DNA of 64,000 nucleotides from Lachnospiraceae bacterium UBA5899 (lineage in GTDB: Bacteria > Bacillota > Clostridia > Lachnospirales > Lachnospiraceae). Shown here one piece after another: positions 1-6,686 of this stretch (position 1 is the stretch's first letter; each line of letters starts with the position of its first letter). The DNA lies in the NCBI GenBank assembly GCA_002432425.1, contig DJEL01000057.1:1-64000 (forward strand), written 5' to 3'. The position numbers were made by a program, and so were the translations under genes. The notes under the pieces were generated by a model, which searched no databases, had not been told where the DNA came from, and saw nothing but the letters and a program-made list of their open reading frames with translations.

Positions 1-420
1 TCATCCCCGGGAGCTTCCCAAAAATCATCTAAGAGAGAAAGGCGCCCGCCAATTTCCCCAAAGGAACAGAAGCAGGCTGGAGGATTAAAAAGGTTAATCT
101 CTTAGCTCTTTCATTATACCATAACTTGTATTTATAGTATAGTGCATTTTATAAGTTTGTGTTATATCTTTATACCGTTACAAGGTTTTACAAGGTCACC
201 CGGCACACGGCAGGCGGTGGCTTCCTTTCCCTCTCTATGCCGTTTACCCCCTTCCTACAGTGCCCCTAAATCATCCAACAGACTATCAAGGCTCAAATAC
301 CCATTAAAAACATAAAGTGACTGTATGCCCTTTCTACGGCTTCCAGTGCCGCGGCAGTATTTCAGGGCACCCTCCGGGCGGTACCGGCAGGGGCAGGGAT
401 TTCCATAGTACGGATACCTT

Positions 421-640
421 AACAAATCTCAACAAATCTTAACGTGTTCCCAGGGTGATGGCGGTTTGGAGATTGGACACTTTCCTTGCCATTTTCTCTT
501 TGTATGCTCTTTGTATGTTCTTGGGGAAATCTTAGGCAGGAAGTCCCATAAAAGTCCCATATTCGTCCACATTTGGCAACAGTAAATCCGAGTAAATACA
601 CCACATAAAGCTGAAACGTTCGCCTTGAACGTTCGCCTTG
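421..640. repeat. Cluster of paired short tandem repeats
   Basis: Five different short words each occur exactly twice in tandem with a period of 10-13 bp. AACAAATCT is at 421 and 431, CTCTTTGTATG at 496 and 507, AAGTCCCATA at 541 and 552, AGTAAAT at 581 and 591, and AACGTTCGCCTTG at 615 and 628. A sixth pair, TTACAAGGT, lies further left at 178 and 188. The near-helical spacing suggests paired protein binding sites, such as integrase arm sites or origin-binding sites. Function is inferred only. Confidence 0.6.
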
Positions 641-700
641 CTGCACCCTCTTTTTGCACCCAAAAGTGAAACGTTTTTTGAAACGCTCATGTGAAACGTT
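613..700. repeat. GAAACGTT iteron-like boxes
   Basis: GAAACGTT occurs at 613-620, 668-675 and 693-700. Near matches are GAACGTT at 627-633 and GAAACGCT at 680-687. The last three are spaced 12 and 13 bp apart. The core AACGTT is palindromic. They lie just beyond the last gene of the replication operon, so an origin with iterons bound by an element-encoded protein is possible. Confidence 0.4.
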
Positions 701-787
701 CTTTCCATGCACACAAAAAGAGCAGCCAACACTTTACTGTGTCAACTGCCCTTAATGTGTGTAGGTGTCTGTGGTTCCTTAACTGCC

Positions 788-1012
788 CTATATAGCCTGC
801 AGACTGTTAACAAAGTCTCTCTGCCATGCTATGGCCTGTGCAATGCTCTCCGGTGCCCTGCCGTGCTCTCTGGTGTAATTCTGTACGGCATTCTCTCTTG
901 CCAGCTCTTGCCACCTGTCATCCGTCATCATGGGTATTTCAATGACCGGTAGCTCCTTACCGCCTATTTCTACTATTCCGCTTACTCCATATTGTTTGAT
1001 TAAATTCTCCAT
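788..1012 (-). CDS. Small element protein, 74 aa, unknown function
   Basis: I do not recognise this protein. It starts at the ATG at 1012, preceded by AAGGAA; the longer open frame upstream has no ribosome binding site and overlaps the neighbouring genes. The product is soluble, with a short beta-rich N-terminus and a helical C-terminus rich in Arg, Glu and Ala. It is the last gene of the leftward operon that begins with the Cro-like repressor. The position is where satellite islands carry accessory or phage-interference genes. Confidence 0.6.
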   Translation of the reverse strand: MENLIKQYGVSGIVEIGGKELPVIEIPMMTDDRWQELARENAVQNYTREHGRAPESIAQAIAWQRDFVNSLQAI

Positions 1013-1025
1013 ATTATTTCCTTCC

Positions 1026-1178
1026 TCACGCAATAACCGTGATCTCTGCTCTTTTTCCGTAAAATGGTATCTCTTCCGTTGTGTAACTCTCCAGAATAGG
1101 GGAGAGGAAGTGCAGCACTGTTGTAAGCTGCTCCTCTTCCTCATAATCAAGGGTAAATGTCAACTGCCTATTCCTCAT
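1026..1178 (-). CDS. Small element protein, 50 aa, unknown function
   Basis: The ATG at 1178 has a GGAG seven bases upstream. It overlaps the end of the preceding gene by 11 bp, which suggests translational coupling. The 50-residue product has a short acidic stretch (DYEEEEQ) and otherwise looks like a small mixed alpha/beta protein. It ends 13 bp before the next gene of the operon. No family is recognised. Confidence 0.55.
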   Translation of the reverse strand: MRNRQLTFTLDYEEEEQLTTVLHFLSPILESYTTEEIPFYGKRAEITVIA

Positions 1179-1383
1179 TGTACAGCTCCATGATTTTCTT
1201 ATGTACTTCGTTCTGCTTGTTGTAGATATAATAGAGGGCATGTGCCACGTCCTTGTCATTATTTACACCGGGACCCTCCGCAAGGGAAGTCTGCACAAAT
1301 CCCACAAGTAAATTGAGCTGGTGCAGTTCAAACATCATGTCATCAAGGTCTCTTATATCTTCCTGTTTGGATATTGCTTTCAT
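1168..1383 (-). CDS. Small element protein, 71 aa, helical, unknown function
   Basis: The ATG at 1383 follows AAAGGAAG. The open frame extends upstream but has no ribosome binding site there. The product is predicted to be almost entirely helical, with acidic and hydrophobic residues alternating, as in small dimerising proteins of phages. It is co-directional with, and overlaps, its neighbours in the leftward operon. I do not recognise the family. Confidence 0.6.
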   Translation of the reverse strand: MKAISKQEDIRDLDDMMFELHQLNLLVGFVQTSLAEGPGVNNDKDVAHALYYIYNKQNEVHKKIMELYNEE

Positions 1384-1411
1384 TTTTTCTTCCTTTCTGC
1401 CGGCATATCTG

Positions 1412-1708
1412 CTATAATGCAGGGGAAACCGGTCTTCGTGTAGGTTGGCTGTTTTCGTTGCCCTGTGGTAGTGCGCCAACACCGCCCGGGGCTTTTTCTG
1501 CCCTTTCAAGCAGTTTCACTATATCAGCCTGCACCGCTAAAGATTTCTTTTCCTCAAGGGTCATGGCAAATACCGACTGGTACCGCCTGTAGTCCTTCTC
1601 GTCCGGGCTGTGCATCTTCTGGAAGTCTGCCCAGATGCTTTCTATCTGCTCGCTGCTTAACCGCATCAGTCTGCTGTGTAGCCGGTCGCAAAAGTCCTTA
1701 CTTTCCAT
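1412..1708 (-). CDS. Small element protein, 98 aa, unknown function
   Basis: AAAGGAG lies eight bases before the ATG at 1708, so this start is preferred to the GTG at 1717. The product is helical with a basic, Pro-rich C-terminal tail. Its start overlaps the previous gene by 11 bp. No catalytic or DNA-binding motif can be seen. It sits within the accessory block downstream of the replicative helicase. Confidence 0.6.
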   Translation of the reverse strand: MESKDFCDRLHSRLMRLSSEQIESIWADFQKMHSPDEKDYRRYQSVFAMTLEEKKSLAVQADIVKLLERAEKAPGGVGALPQGNENSQPTRRPVSPAL

Positions 1709-1907
1709 GCTTGGCACTCCTTTCTATCATTATAATTGTGTCCATTATCAGGGGTCTGGAATAGTCACCGTACCTTTTAACCATCTCTTCCGTTATGCTT
1801 AGCAGCTTCTCCCATTCCTGGTCGGTCTTTATGGCATGGTATTCCTTGTACAGCTTCCAGCACTCTGTATAGAGGTTATACACTTCTTTAAGTTCCGGAT
1901 CTGTCAT
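1698..1907 (-). CDS. Small element protein, 69 aa, helical, unknown function
   Basis: The start codon overlaps the stop of the preceding gene in an ATGA arrangement, a strong sign of translational coupling. The product is helical and rich in Glu, Lys and Tyr, with a hydrophobic last third. No motif is recognised. It is one of the six small genes beyond the helicase. Confidence 0.6.
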   Translation of the reverse strand: MTDPELKEVYNLYTECWKLYKEYHAIKTDQEWEKLLSITEEMVKRYGDYSRPLIMDTIIMIERSAKHGK

Positions 1908-2197
1908 ACTGTAAGCCCCATCATAGTACGCATTTTCTTCACCTCATCCATATTCATGTAAAGCGGTCTCATGTTTAGCTTTTCACATTCTGCAAATGAT
2001 GCAATATGTTCTAATTCTTCCGTACTCATACTGGTAAATACTTCGATAACTCCATCAATCACTGTATACGGTCCAACAACCATATGACACATGCGAACTA
2101 TTTCTTTGTCTGTCATATTTCCAGTGTGATCAACGTTTAAAATTTGATGTTTATATACTCCGTTTTCTCTGTAATCTACTACAAATTTTCTTCTCAT
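1904..2197 (-). CDS. Small element protein, 97 aa, unknown function
   Basis: The ATG at 2197 has AGGA nine bases upstream; the ATG at 2206 would sit directly on that Shine-Dalgarno sequence. The protein has a beta-rich N-terminal half and a helical Met-rich C-terminus. A 110-bp AT-rich gap separates it from the helicase gene, so an extra promoter for the accessory block may lie at 2207-2307. The family is not recognised. Confidence 0.6.
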   Translation of the reverse strand: MRRKFVVDYRENGVYKHQILNVDHTGNMTDKEIVRMCHMVVGPYTVIDGVIEVFTSMSTEELEHIASFAECEKLNMRPLYMNMDEVKKMRTMMGLTV

Positions 2198-2307
2198 GCT
2201 CTCCATTCCTTTCTTTTTCTGTTTTAGAATTTTATCTTTTTAAAATCATTCATATAAAATCCCTATAAGAATTACTATAGAAATTACTGATATTCTTTTA
2301 AAAAAAC

Positions 2308-3705
2308 TCAAAACTCAAAATTCCAATTAAATACGGTTAATCTATTTCCATAGTTTTCGATAATAATTTTTTTATCTCTCAACCGCTTTTCAAAAACCTT
2401 TTTTCTGTATGGTCTATATCCATATTCTCTGCACCATGATATATACCCGCTATATACCTTCTTAAAGCTCGTCCTTGCTCCGTCACAGGTTTTCATACAA
2501 TCATCAATAAATTGTTGTACAATATCGCTATCAACCATGTATTCCTTAAAAAGCAGCTTTGATTTATCCGGCATTTGAAGTCCTTTTTCATTCATGAGCA
2601 TCTTATAACCGTCATAACACCAGTTAAAAATCCCACTTAAGCTCTGCTCTGTAGTCAGCTTTTCTTTTAATTCGGGATCTCGCATTTCACTATTAAAATG
2701 CTTTGTGAAATTAAGTAATATTATGCGATCACTTGTGAATACCGTTTCATCCGTTACTGTGGGAAGAAAATTTGTATTTATTACGATTTTGAATTGCGGA
2801 ACGTATGTAAATCTATGCTGATGTAGAAATCTCGCAGTTATTGGATCTCCACCAGTTAAAATTTTTATCAAACTGGAATCTAATGCAAGCCCTTCCCCTG
2901 GTTCAGATACACTTACATATCTTGCACCACTAAGACTTGCTATTGACTCATTCGGAGCATCAGAATTACTGTAAAATTTCTTTTCCGATAATGCTTCCGG
3001 TTGCAAGGCTTTTGCATACCCACCATGCATGTAGAACATCGTACCGTTAAATGTCCCTTTCCCATTCCTGGTCGTTGGGCCGTATAACATAAAAAAACAC
3101 TCCAATTTTGTGGAACCACTTAAGCAATATCCCGATATCATCTGGAGAATTTTTTTACTTGCTTTATCGCCTTCCATTACTTCATCAATGAATTGCTCCC
3201 ACCTGTCACAAGTTTTTCCTTTCTCATATACTACATTTGATACCTGCGTAAGCATATCTGACGCTCTATGTGGCTGCAGTTCTCCTGTTACGAGATTGAA
3301 TGTGCCGTTTTTACAGTTGTATAACTCGGGATGCTTATCAAACTCGGCATATTCAATAACATACACTGATTGCGCATCTCTAATAAGCTTTTCTCGATAA
3401 GCAGGCTCTGTATATCTTGCGTAATATTTCAGTACTGCATTTCTAACCTCATCGTCTTGTATTTTATTTGCCGTTTCTATTACAGACTGCGCAAATCGTG
3501 TTGCCAAACGTTGTGCGTATATATTACAAAGATCCTTCTCCCATACAACACCATTAAAATAAAAATACATTCCTACTTCGCGTACAAACCTTAAACAATT
3601 TTTATAGGTATCAGCAAACAGTTTCTTTGTTCCTATTCCGTTTCTTGGATATTGTAAAAAGTCTAAAACATCCCATTCATCCAACTTTGCTTCTTTTTCT
3701 TCCAT
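2308..3705 (-). CDS. SF3/D5-type replicative helicase (phage/plasmid primase C-terminal type)
   Basis: A 465-residue protein of the poxvirus D5 / P4-alpha helicase superfamily, an AAA+ enzyme that unwinds DNA at the origin of phages and satellites. The D5_N-like region covers roughly residues 40-190. The Walker A motif is at about 209-218 (GPTTRNGKGT), a Walker B-like segment with acidic residues is near 262-270, and a sensor-1 Asn lies in IVINTNFLP. A winged-helix-like C-terminus follows. There is no N-terminal primase domain, so primase activity would have to come from the host or a helper phage. The gene overlaps the upstream gene by 43 bp. It is the best indication that the element replicates autonomously after excision. 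Confidence 0.88.
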   Translation of the reverse strand: MEEKEAKLDEWDVLDFLQYPRNGIGTKKLFADTYKNCLRFVREVGMYFYFNGVVWEKDLCNIYAQRLATRFAQSVIETANKIQDDEVRNAVLKYYARYTEPAYREKLIRDAQSVYVIEYAEFDKHPELYNCKNGTFNLVTGELQPHRASDMLTQVSNVVYEKGKTCDRWEQFIDEVMEGDKASKKILQMISGYCLSGSTKLECFFMLYGPTTRNGKGTFNGTMFYMHGGYAKALQPEALSEKKFYSNSDAPNESIASLSGARYVSVSEPGEGLALDSSLIKILTGGDPITARFLHQHRFTYVPQFKIVINTNFLPTVTDETVFTSDRIILLNFTKHFNSEMRDPELKEKLTTEQSLSGIFNWCYDGYKMLMNEKGLQMPDKSKLLFKEYMVDSDIVQQFIDDCMKTCDGARTSFKKVYSGYISWCREYGYRPYRKKVFEKRLRDKKIIIENYGNRLTVFNWNFEF

Positions 3706-3980
3706 TCGTATTCCTTCACCTTCCTTTCAAAATTTGCATCAATCTGTTTTACAAGTTCCCTTGCTATGGGCTTAAGCTCCTGCTTCCGGTGCTGCTCTTC
3801 CAGATTGACATATAGCCGGTAAACGTACTTTACCCCGGCTCTGCCGTGCTTCTCATACTCTGCCAGCACATCCACAAGGACTGTCTTGTCATACATGCTA
3901 TAGCCGTACAGTTGCGTTATAAAGTCCCGGCTTAGCGGAGCTTCCCAGTCTATGCCCTGGAAAAACTCCGCCTTATTCAT
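3663..3980 (-). CDS. Element protein upstream of helicase, 105 aa
   Basis: The start at 3980 has AGGA eight bases upstream and overlaps the end of the HTH gene by 8 bp. The longer in-frame extension to 4082 lies wholly inside that HTH gene and is rejected. The product is helical, with a strongly basic C-terminal tail (KVKEYEWKKKKQSW) that could contact DNA. Its place between a DNA-binding protein and the helicase suggests a replication accessory or loader role. That is inference; no family is recognised. Confidence 0.6.
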   Translation of the reverse strand: MNKAEFFQGIDWEAPLSRDFITQLYGYSMYDKTVLVDVLAEYEKHGRAGVKYVYRLYVNLEEQHRKQELKPIARELVKQIDANFERKVKEYEWKKKKQSWMNGMF

Positions 3981-4170
3981 TGGCTGCATCCTGGGAAAGA
4001 CCGCCGAAAAACCTTTCGTTTGCGTATGCTCTGGAAACTTTGCCACGCACTGTGAGAAATCCCCGCTTTGTAAGCTCCGCATTCATCTGCCGGATGTACT
4101 CATAGGCTTTGCTTTCTGATACACCCAGAGCTTCGCCCAGTTCCTTGGCACTGTATGTCTGTCTGCTCAT
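3973..4170 (-). CDS. Helix-turn-helix DNA-binding protein, 65 aa (possible excisionase)
   Basis: An ATG at 4170 after GGGAGGTGAGAGC gives a 65-residue protein. Residues 5-30 (AKELGEALGVSESKAYEYI) form a helix-turn-helix, followed by a basic wing (RGKVSRAY). Proteins of this size and shape act as excisionases or small regulators in Firmicutes elements. It lies between the regulators and the helicase, where xis is found in phage satellites. The function is inferred from size, fold and position. Confidence 0.65.
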   Translation of the reverse strand: MSRQTYSAKELGEALGVSESKAYEYIRQMNAELTKRGFLTVRGKVSRAYANERFFGGLSQDAANE

Positions 4171-4174
4171 GCTC

Positions 4175-4354
4175 TCACCTCCCTATATACTTTCTGTAAG
4201 TCTCCAATACCGTGTCAGACACACCGCTTTTATATATCTTTCTGATGTCCGTTATATGCTCGTCCTTAAGCAGTGCAAGCCACTTGATAAGGTCCTTACT
4301 TCCGTTTGCATGGTTGTAGCATCTTCCTTCTGCATACCTGATTTCGTAAAGCAT
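4175..4354 (-). CDS. Small element protein, 59 aa
   Basis: The start is placed at the ATG at 4354, with AAAGGGG about ten bases upstream; the longer frame to 4402 overlaps the stop of the Cys-rich gene. The product is a small soluble helical protein (LIKWLALLKDEHITDIRKIY) with no recognised family. It is four bases from the HTH gene, so the two are co-translated. Confidence 0.55.
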   Translation of the reverse strand: MLYEIRYAEGRCYNHANGSKDLIKWLALLKDEHITDIRKIYKSGVSDTVLETYRKYIGR

Positions 4355-4395
4355 GTTCTCACATCCCCTTTCTTGCCAAAAAAGTGCCACGTAGC

Positions 4396-4575
4396 TTAGC
4401 ATTTTTCCATTGAACTATCTTCGGTGGTAAATTCTCCGTCTTTGGGTCTGTGTCCCTCTCTATAGCCGTAAAGGGCACATGTTTTTACACTACATAGCTT
4501 TACTTCTTTGCTGGACCCGCAGCAGCAATCAAGGCATTTTTTGCGTATTGCTCTTACAGGTGTTAGCTTTGCCAT
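4396..4575 (-). CDS. Cys-rich mini-protein of Firmicutes mobile elements, 59 aa
   Basis: AAAGGAGAGTGAGAGC precedes the ATG at 4575 and the frame closes with TAA at 4396-4398. The sequence carries CLDCCCG, then a C-x6-C pair and a YREGHRP tail, with basic residues before the Cys cluster. Small proteins with this CLDCC...C...YR-G-RP pattern recur in phages and integrative elements of Firmicutes. The five central Cys suggest a zinc-binding knuckle. It is the second gene of the leftward operon, directly after the Cro-like repressor, and a copy of the 27-bp repeat lies immediately before its ribosome binding site. Function unknown. Confidence 0.7.
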   Translation of the reverse strand: MAKLTPVRAIRKKCLDCCCGSSKEVKLCSVKTCALYGYREGHRPKDGEFTTEDSSMEKC

Positions 4576-4588
4576 GCTCTCACTCTCC

Positions 4589-4615
4589 TTTCTCTCTTAC
4601 CATACCGCCGGCCAG
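4589..4615. repeat. 27-bp direct repeat, left copy
   Basis: This matches 5499-5525 in the same orientation with one mismatch (C at 4596, T at 5506). The invariant core is CATACCGCCGGCCAG. It sits 5 bp beyond the stop codon of the Cro-like gene. The two copies are 910 bp apart and enclose both repressors and their operator. Confidence 0.85.
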
Positions 4616-4619
4616 GCTC

Positions 4620-4817
4620 TTAGTTAATAAGTAATGTTTCCGGGTCTACTTCCAGTGCTTTGGCAATCTTGCCCAGCTTTTTAATGGGTACGCCTCTGTT
4701 ACCGCTAACAATCTGCTGTATAGACCTTGTAGTGCACCCAGTAGATGCCGCTAATTCCTTAGTACCCATGCACTTACGTGCCATAGCAAGCTGTAATTTT
4801 TTTGCATCAATTTCCAT
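4620..4817 (-). CDS. Cro-like XRE-family repressor, 65 aa
   Basis: A lone lambda-repressor-like helix-turn-helix protein. Residues 17-45 (MGTKELAASTGCTTRSIQQIVSGNRG) hold the HTH, and the tail resembles VDPETLL of the XRE family. It is divergent from the CI-like gene and is the first gene of the replication operon. A promoter with TTGACA and TATTAT spaced 17 bp lies just upstream. By position it corresponds to Cro of phages or to the lytic-side regulator of satellites. The ribosome binding site is GAGGTG. Confidence 0.85.
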   Translation of the reverse strand: MEIDAKKLQLAMARKCMGTKELAASTGCTTRSIQQIVSGNRGVPIKKLGKIAKALEVDPETLLIN

Positions 4818-4839
4818 GTTTTCACCTCGCTTTCATTTG

Positions 4840-4953
4840 TTCAATTCTCTTGAACCTTCGCTTATATAATAGTTCAATTATTTTCACATGTCAATACTAA
4901 TTTCAATTATTTTCAACTCGAATGTTTACAAATGTTCAGTTTTATTGTATTGT
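4840..4953. promoter_or_regulatory. Divergent operator and promoters of the immunity switch
   Basis: On the minus strand TTGACA (4889-4894) and TATTAT (4866-4871) are spaced exactly 17 bp and drive the Cro-like gene. TTCAATTATTTTCA occurs twice exactly, at 4873-4886 (inside the promoter spacer) and 4902-4915. A palindrome TTCAA-N5-TTGAA lies at 4840-4854. On the plus strand TTTACA (4925-4930) and TATTGT (4948-4953), spaced 17 bp, could drive the CI-like gene. Repressor binding to the repeats would block the leftward promoter. Confidence 0.65.
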
Positions 4954-4973
4954 TAGGAAGGAGGAATATACAA

Positions 4974-5486
4974 ATGCCCACAAAATCAATTAACGAAATC
5001 TTCATAGATAACTTAATAAAATATTTGGATTTAGCAGGAATGAATTATTCAGAATTAGCAGACGCCTTAAATCTAAACAGGTCTACCGTATCCATGTGGA
5101 TAAGTAAGAAGAGTTTGCCAAGAATGGAAGTACTTGACAAGATAGCAGACATACTACATATACAATCTGCAGATTTAATTACTGATAAGACAATGGAAAA
5201 ATCAAAACCTGGTGTTTATATTGTGACCGACGAAGAACCCCAGACAGTAGCCGCACATTTTGATGGTGATGACTTCACCGAAGAAGAACTAAAAGAAATA
5301 CAGCAATTTGCAGCATTTGTAAAGAGTAAACGGTCTAATAACCTTGTAGTTGAAGGTTCCACGTTAAGAAACATATGCAATGATATTGCCGGAATTAAAC
5401 CGCCAGATGTAGACAATGGTCCTTCCGTTGTTGAAGATGCCATCACTAAAGCCAAGAAAAACATGTCAAAGAAGACCCAAAAATAA
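4974..5486 (+). CDS. CI-like XRE-family repressor, 170 aa
   Basis: AAGGAGG lies nine bases before the ATG at 4974. The N-terminus (residues 8-70) is a lambda-type helix-turn-helix (YSELADALNLNRSTVSMWIS). The remainder is acidic and helical. It lacks the Ser-Lys protease domain of LexA-type repressors, so it is not expected to be cleaved by RecA; release by an antirepressor or a helper-phage protein, as for Stl of staphylococcal islands, would fit. It is divergent from the Cro-like gene and co-directional with the integrase, as in satellites. Confidence 0.85.
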   Translation: MPTKSINEIFIDNLIKYLDLAGMNYSELADALNLNRSTVSMWISKKSLPRMEVLDKIADILHIQSADLITDKTMEKSKPGVYIVTDEEPQTVAAHFDGDDFTEEELKEIQQFAAFVKSKRSNNLVVEGSTLRNICNDIAGIKPPDVDNGPSVVEDAITKAKKNMSKKTQK

Positions 5487-5498
5487 GACAATACGCAT

Positions 5499-5525
5499 TT
5501 TCTCTTTTACCATACCGCCGGCCAG
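5499..5525. repeat. 27-bp direct repeat, right copy
   Basis: This is the second copy of the repeat at 4589-4615. It lies 12 bp beyond the stop of the CI-like gene and ends 20 bp before the integrase start. Recombination between the copies would remove the immunity module exactly, leaving the integrase and replication genes. Confidence 0.85.
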
Positions 5526-5545
5526 CAGAGGAAAAGAGGAAGACA

Positions 5546-6616
5546 ATGCCAGTATTTAAGGATGAAGAAAGAAACACATTTTATGTAAAGACCTATTACA
5601 CCGATTATACCGGTGCCAGAAAGCAGAAGATGAAGCGGGGCTTCAAGCTGCAGAGAGATGCAAAGGAGTGGGAAAGAGCCTTTCTGGAGAAGCAGCAGGG
5701 TACCCCAGACATGACCTTTGAGAGCTTTGCTGAAATATACAGTGAGGATATAAAGAACCGTCTACGAGAGCATACATACAAGCAGAAGCGGTACTTCATA
5801 GACACAAAACTGATACCATACTTTGGCAAGCTCCCATTGTCAGAAATTACTCCGGCAGCTATTCGGAAATGGCAAAATGAGTTGATTACCTATAGGGACA
5901 AGAACGGCAAGCCATATTCAGAAACATATTTACGGCTAATAAATGACCAAATGTCCACCATTATGAATTATGCGGTAAGATATTATAATCTGAATGATAA
6001 CCCTTGTAGAAAGGCAGGCATCATCGGAAAAGGACACGCCGAAGAGATGCAGTTTTGGACTCAGGATGAATTTAAGATATTTCTGGGAAAGATTTCAGAC
6101 AAACCACAATCAAGAGCCGGTTTTCTCACACTATACTATACCGGCATCCGTATAGGTGAGCTTTTGGCTCTGGAATATGGGGATATTGACTTTACAGAGC
6201 ACACACTTACTATAAATAAATCTTATCAACGCATAAAGGGCAGGGATGTCATTACACCGCCCAAGACTCCCAAGGGTAACCGTGTCATTTCCTTACCGGC
6301 TTTCCTGGTCGAGGAGCTTCGGTCATATACCGATAGACTATACGGCTTGCACAAGCATGACCGTATCTTTCCATATGTCAAAGCCTTCTTTTATGATGAA
6401 ATGAAGAGAGGAACAAAAGACGGCGAGGTGAAACGTATCCGCATACATGACATCCGGCACTCCCATGCAAGTCTTCTTATTGAGCTTGGTTTTTCACCTG
6501 TTGCCATAGCCGACCGATTGGGACACGAGAAAATAGAAACCACTCTGAACACCTATTCACACTTGTTTCCGCATAAGCGAGATGAGGTTGCGGAGAAGCT
6601 GCAGCATAACTTTTAG
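5546..6616 (+). CDS. int: Tyrosine site-specific integrase
   Basis: A 356-residue tyrosine recombinase catalysing integration and excision. The N-terminus (1-50) resembles the AP2-like arm-binding domain of Firmicutes phage integrases, residues 55-160 the SAM-like core-binding domain, and the rest the catalytic domain. The catalytic residues are visible: Arg202 in TGIRIGE, a Lys near 240-243, His301-x2-Arg304 in HDIRHSH, His327 in LGHEKIETT, and the nucleophile Tyr337 in NTYSHLF. The length is normal and the gene appears intact. AGAGGA precedes the ATG. It ends at the right edge of the element, overlapping the first of two tandem 11-bp repeats. Confidence 0.95.
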   Translation: MPVFKDEERNTFYVKTYYTDYTGARKQKMKRGFKLQRDAKEWERAFLEKQQGTPDMTFESFAEIYSEDIKNRLREHTYKQKRYFIDTKLIPYFGKLPLSEITPAAIRKWQNELITYRDKNGKPYSETYLRLINDQMSTIMNYAVRYYNLNDNPCRKAGIIGKGHAEEMQFWTQDEFKIFLGKISDKPQSRAGFLTLYYTGIRIGELLALEYGDIDFTEHTLTINKSYQRIKGRDVITPPKTPKGNRVISLPAFLVEELRSYTDRLYGLHKHDRIFPYVKAFFYDEMKRGTKDGEVKRIRIHDIRHSHASLLIELGFSPVAIADRLGHEKIETTLNTYSHLFPHKRDEVAEKLQHNF

Positions 6617-6632
6617 TATCATTTTAGTATCA
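6611..6632. repeat. Tandem 11-bp repeat at integrase 3' end
   Basis: TTTTAGTATCA occurs twice in perfect tandem (6611-6621 and 6622-6632), and the first copy contains the integrase stop codon. Short tandem repeats next to an integrase gene are typical of arm-type binding sites of the integrase N-terminal domain. The assignment as arm sites is inference. Confidence 0.6.
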
Positions 6633-6643
6633 CACCACATAAT

Positions 6644-6686
6644 AAAAAGCCGATTTCCTTAGTATTTCTAAGGTTCTCGGCTTTTC
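6644..6686 (+). terminator. Intrinsic terminator after integrase
   Basis: A long hairpin: AAAAAGCCGA pairs with TCGGCTTTTT-like sequence around an inner CCTTAG-TATTT-CTAAGG stem, with T-runs on both strands. It ends integrase transcription and may also mark the right end of the element. Confidence 0.75.

Larger units (their letters stand above)
1..787. other. Gene-poor left end of the element
   Basis: No gene could be supported here. The stretch holds an AT-rich segment (about 95-180), several pairs of short tandem repeats, and a run of GAAACGTT-like boxes, described separately. On the minus strand a 54-codon stretch is open from about 414 down to a TAG at 255-257 and would encode a Cys- and Arg-containing peptide. 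It has no ATG and no ribosome binding site, so it is more likely a remnant of a gene. The segment may contain the replication origin and/or the left attachment site, but this is inference. Confidence 0.5.

Noticed and set aside
419..732. Overlapping minus-strand open frames of 66-97 codons
   Set aside because: They run through the tandem-repeat region, have no ribosome binding site, and their apparent peptide repeats follow from the DNA repeats.
3663..4082. Longer start for the gene upstream of the helicase
   Set aside because: The extension to 4082 lies inside the HTH gene and lacks a ribosome binding site; the coupled start at 3980 is better.
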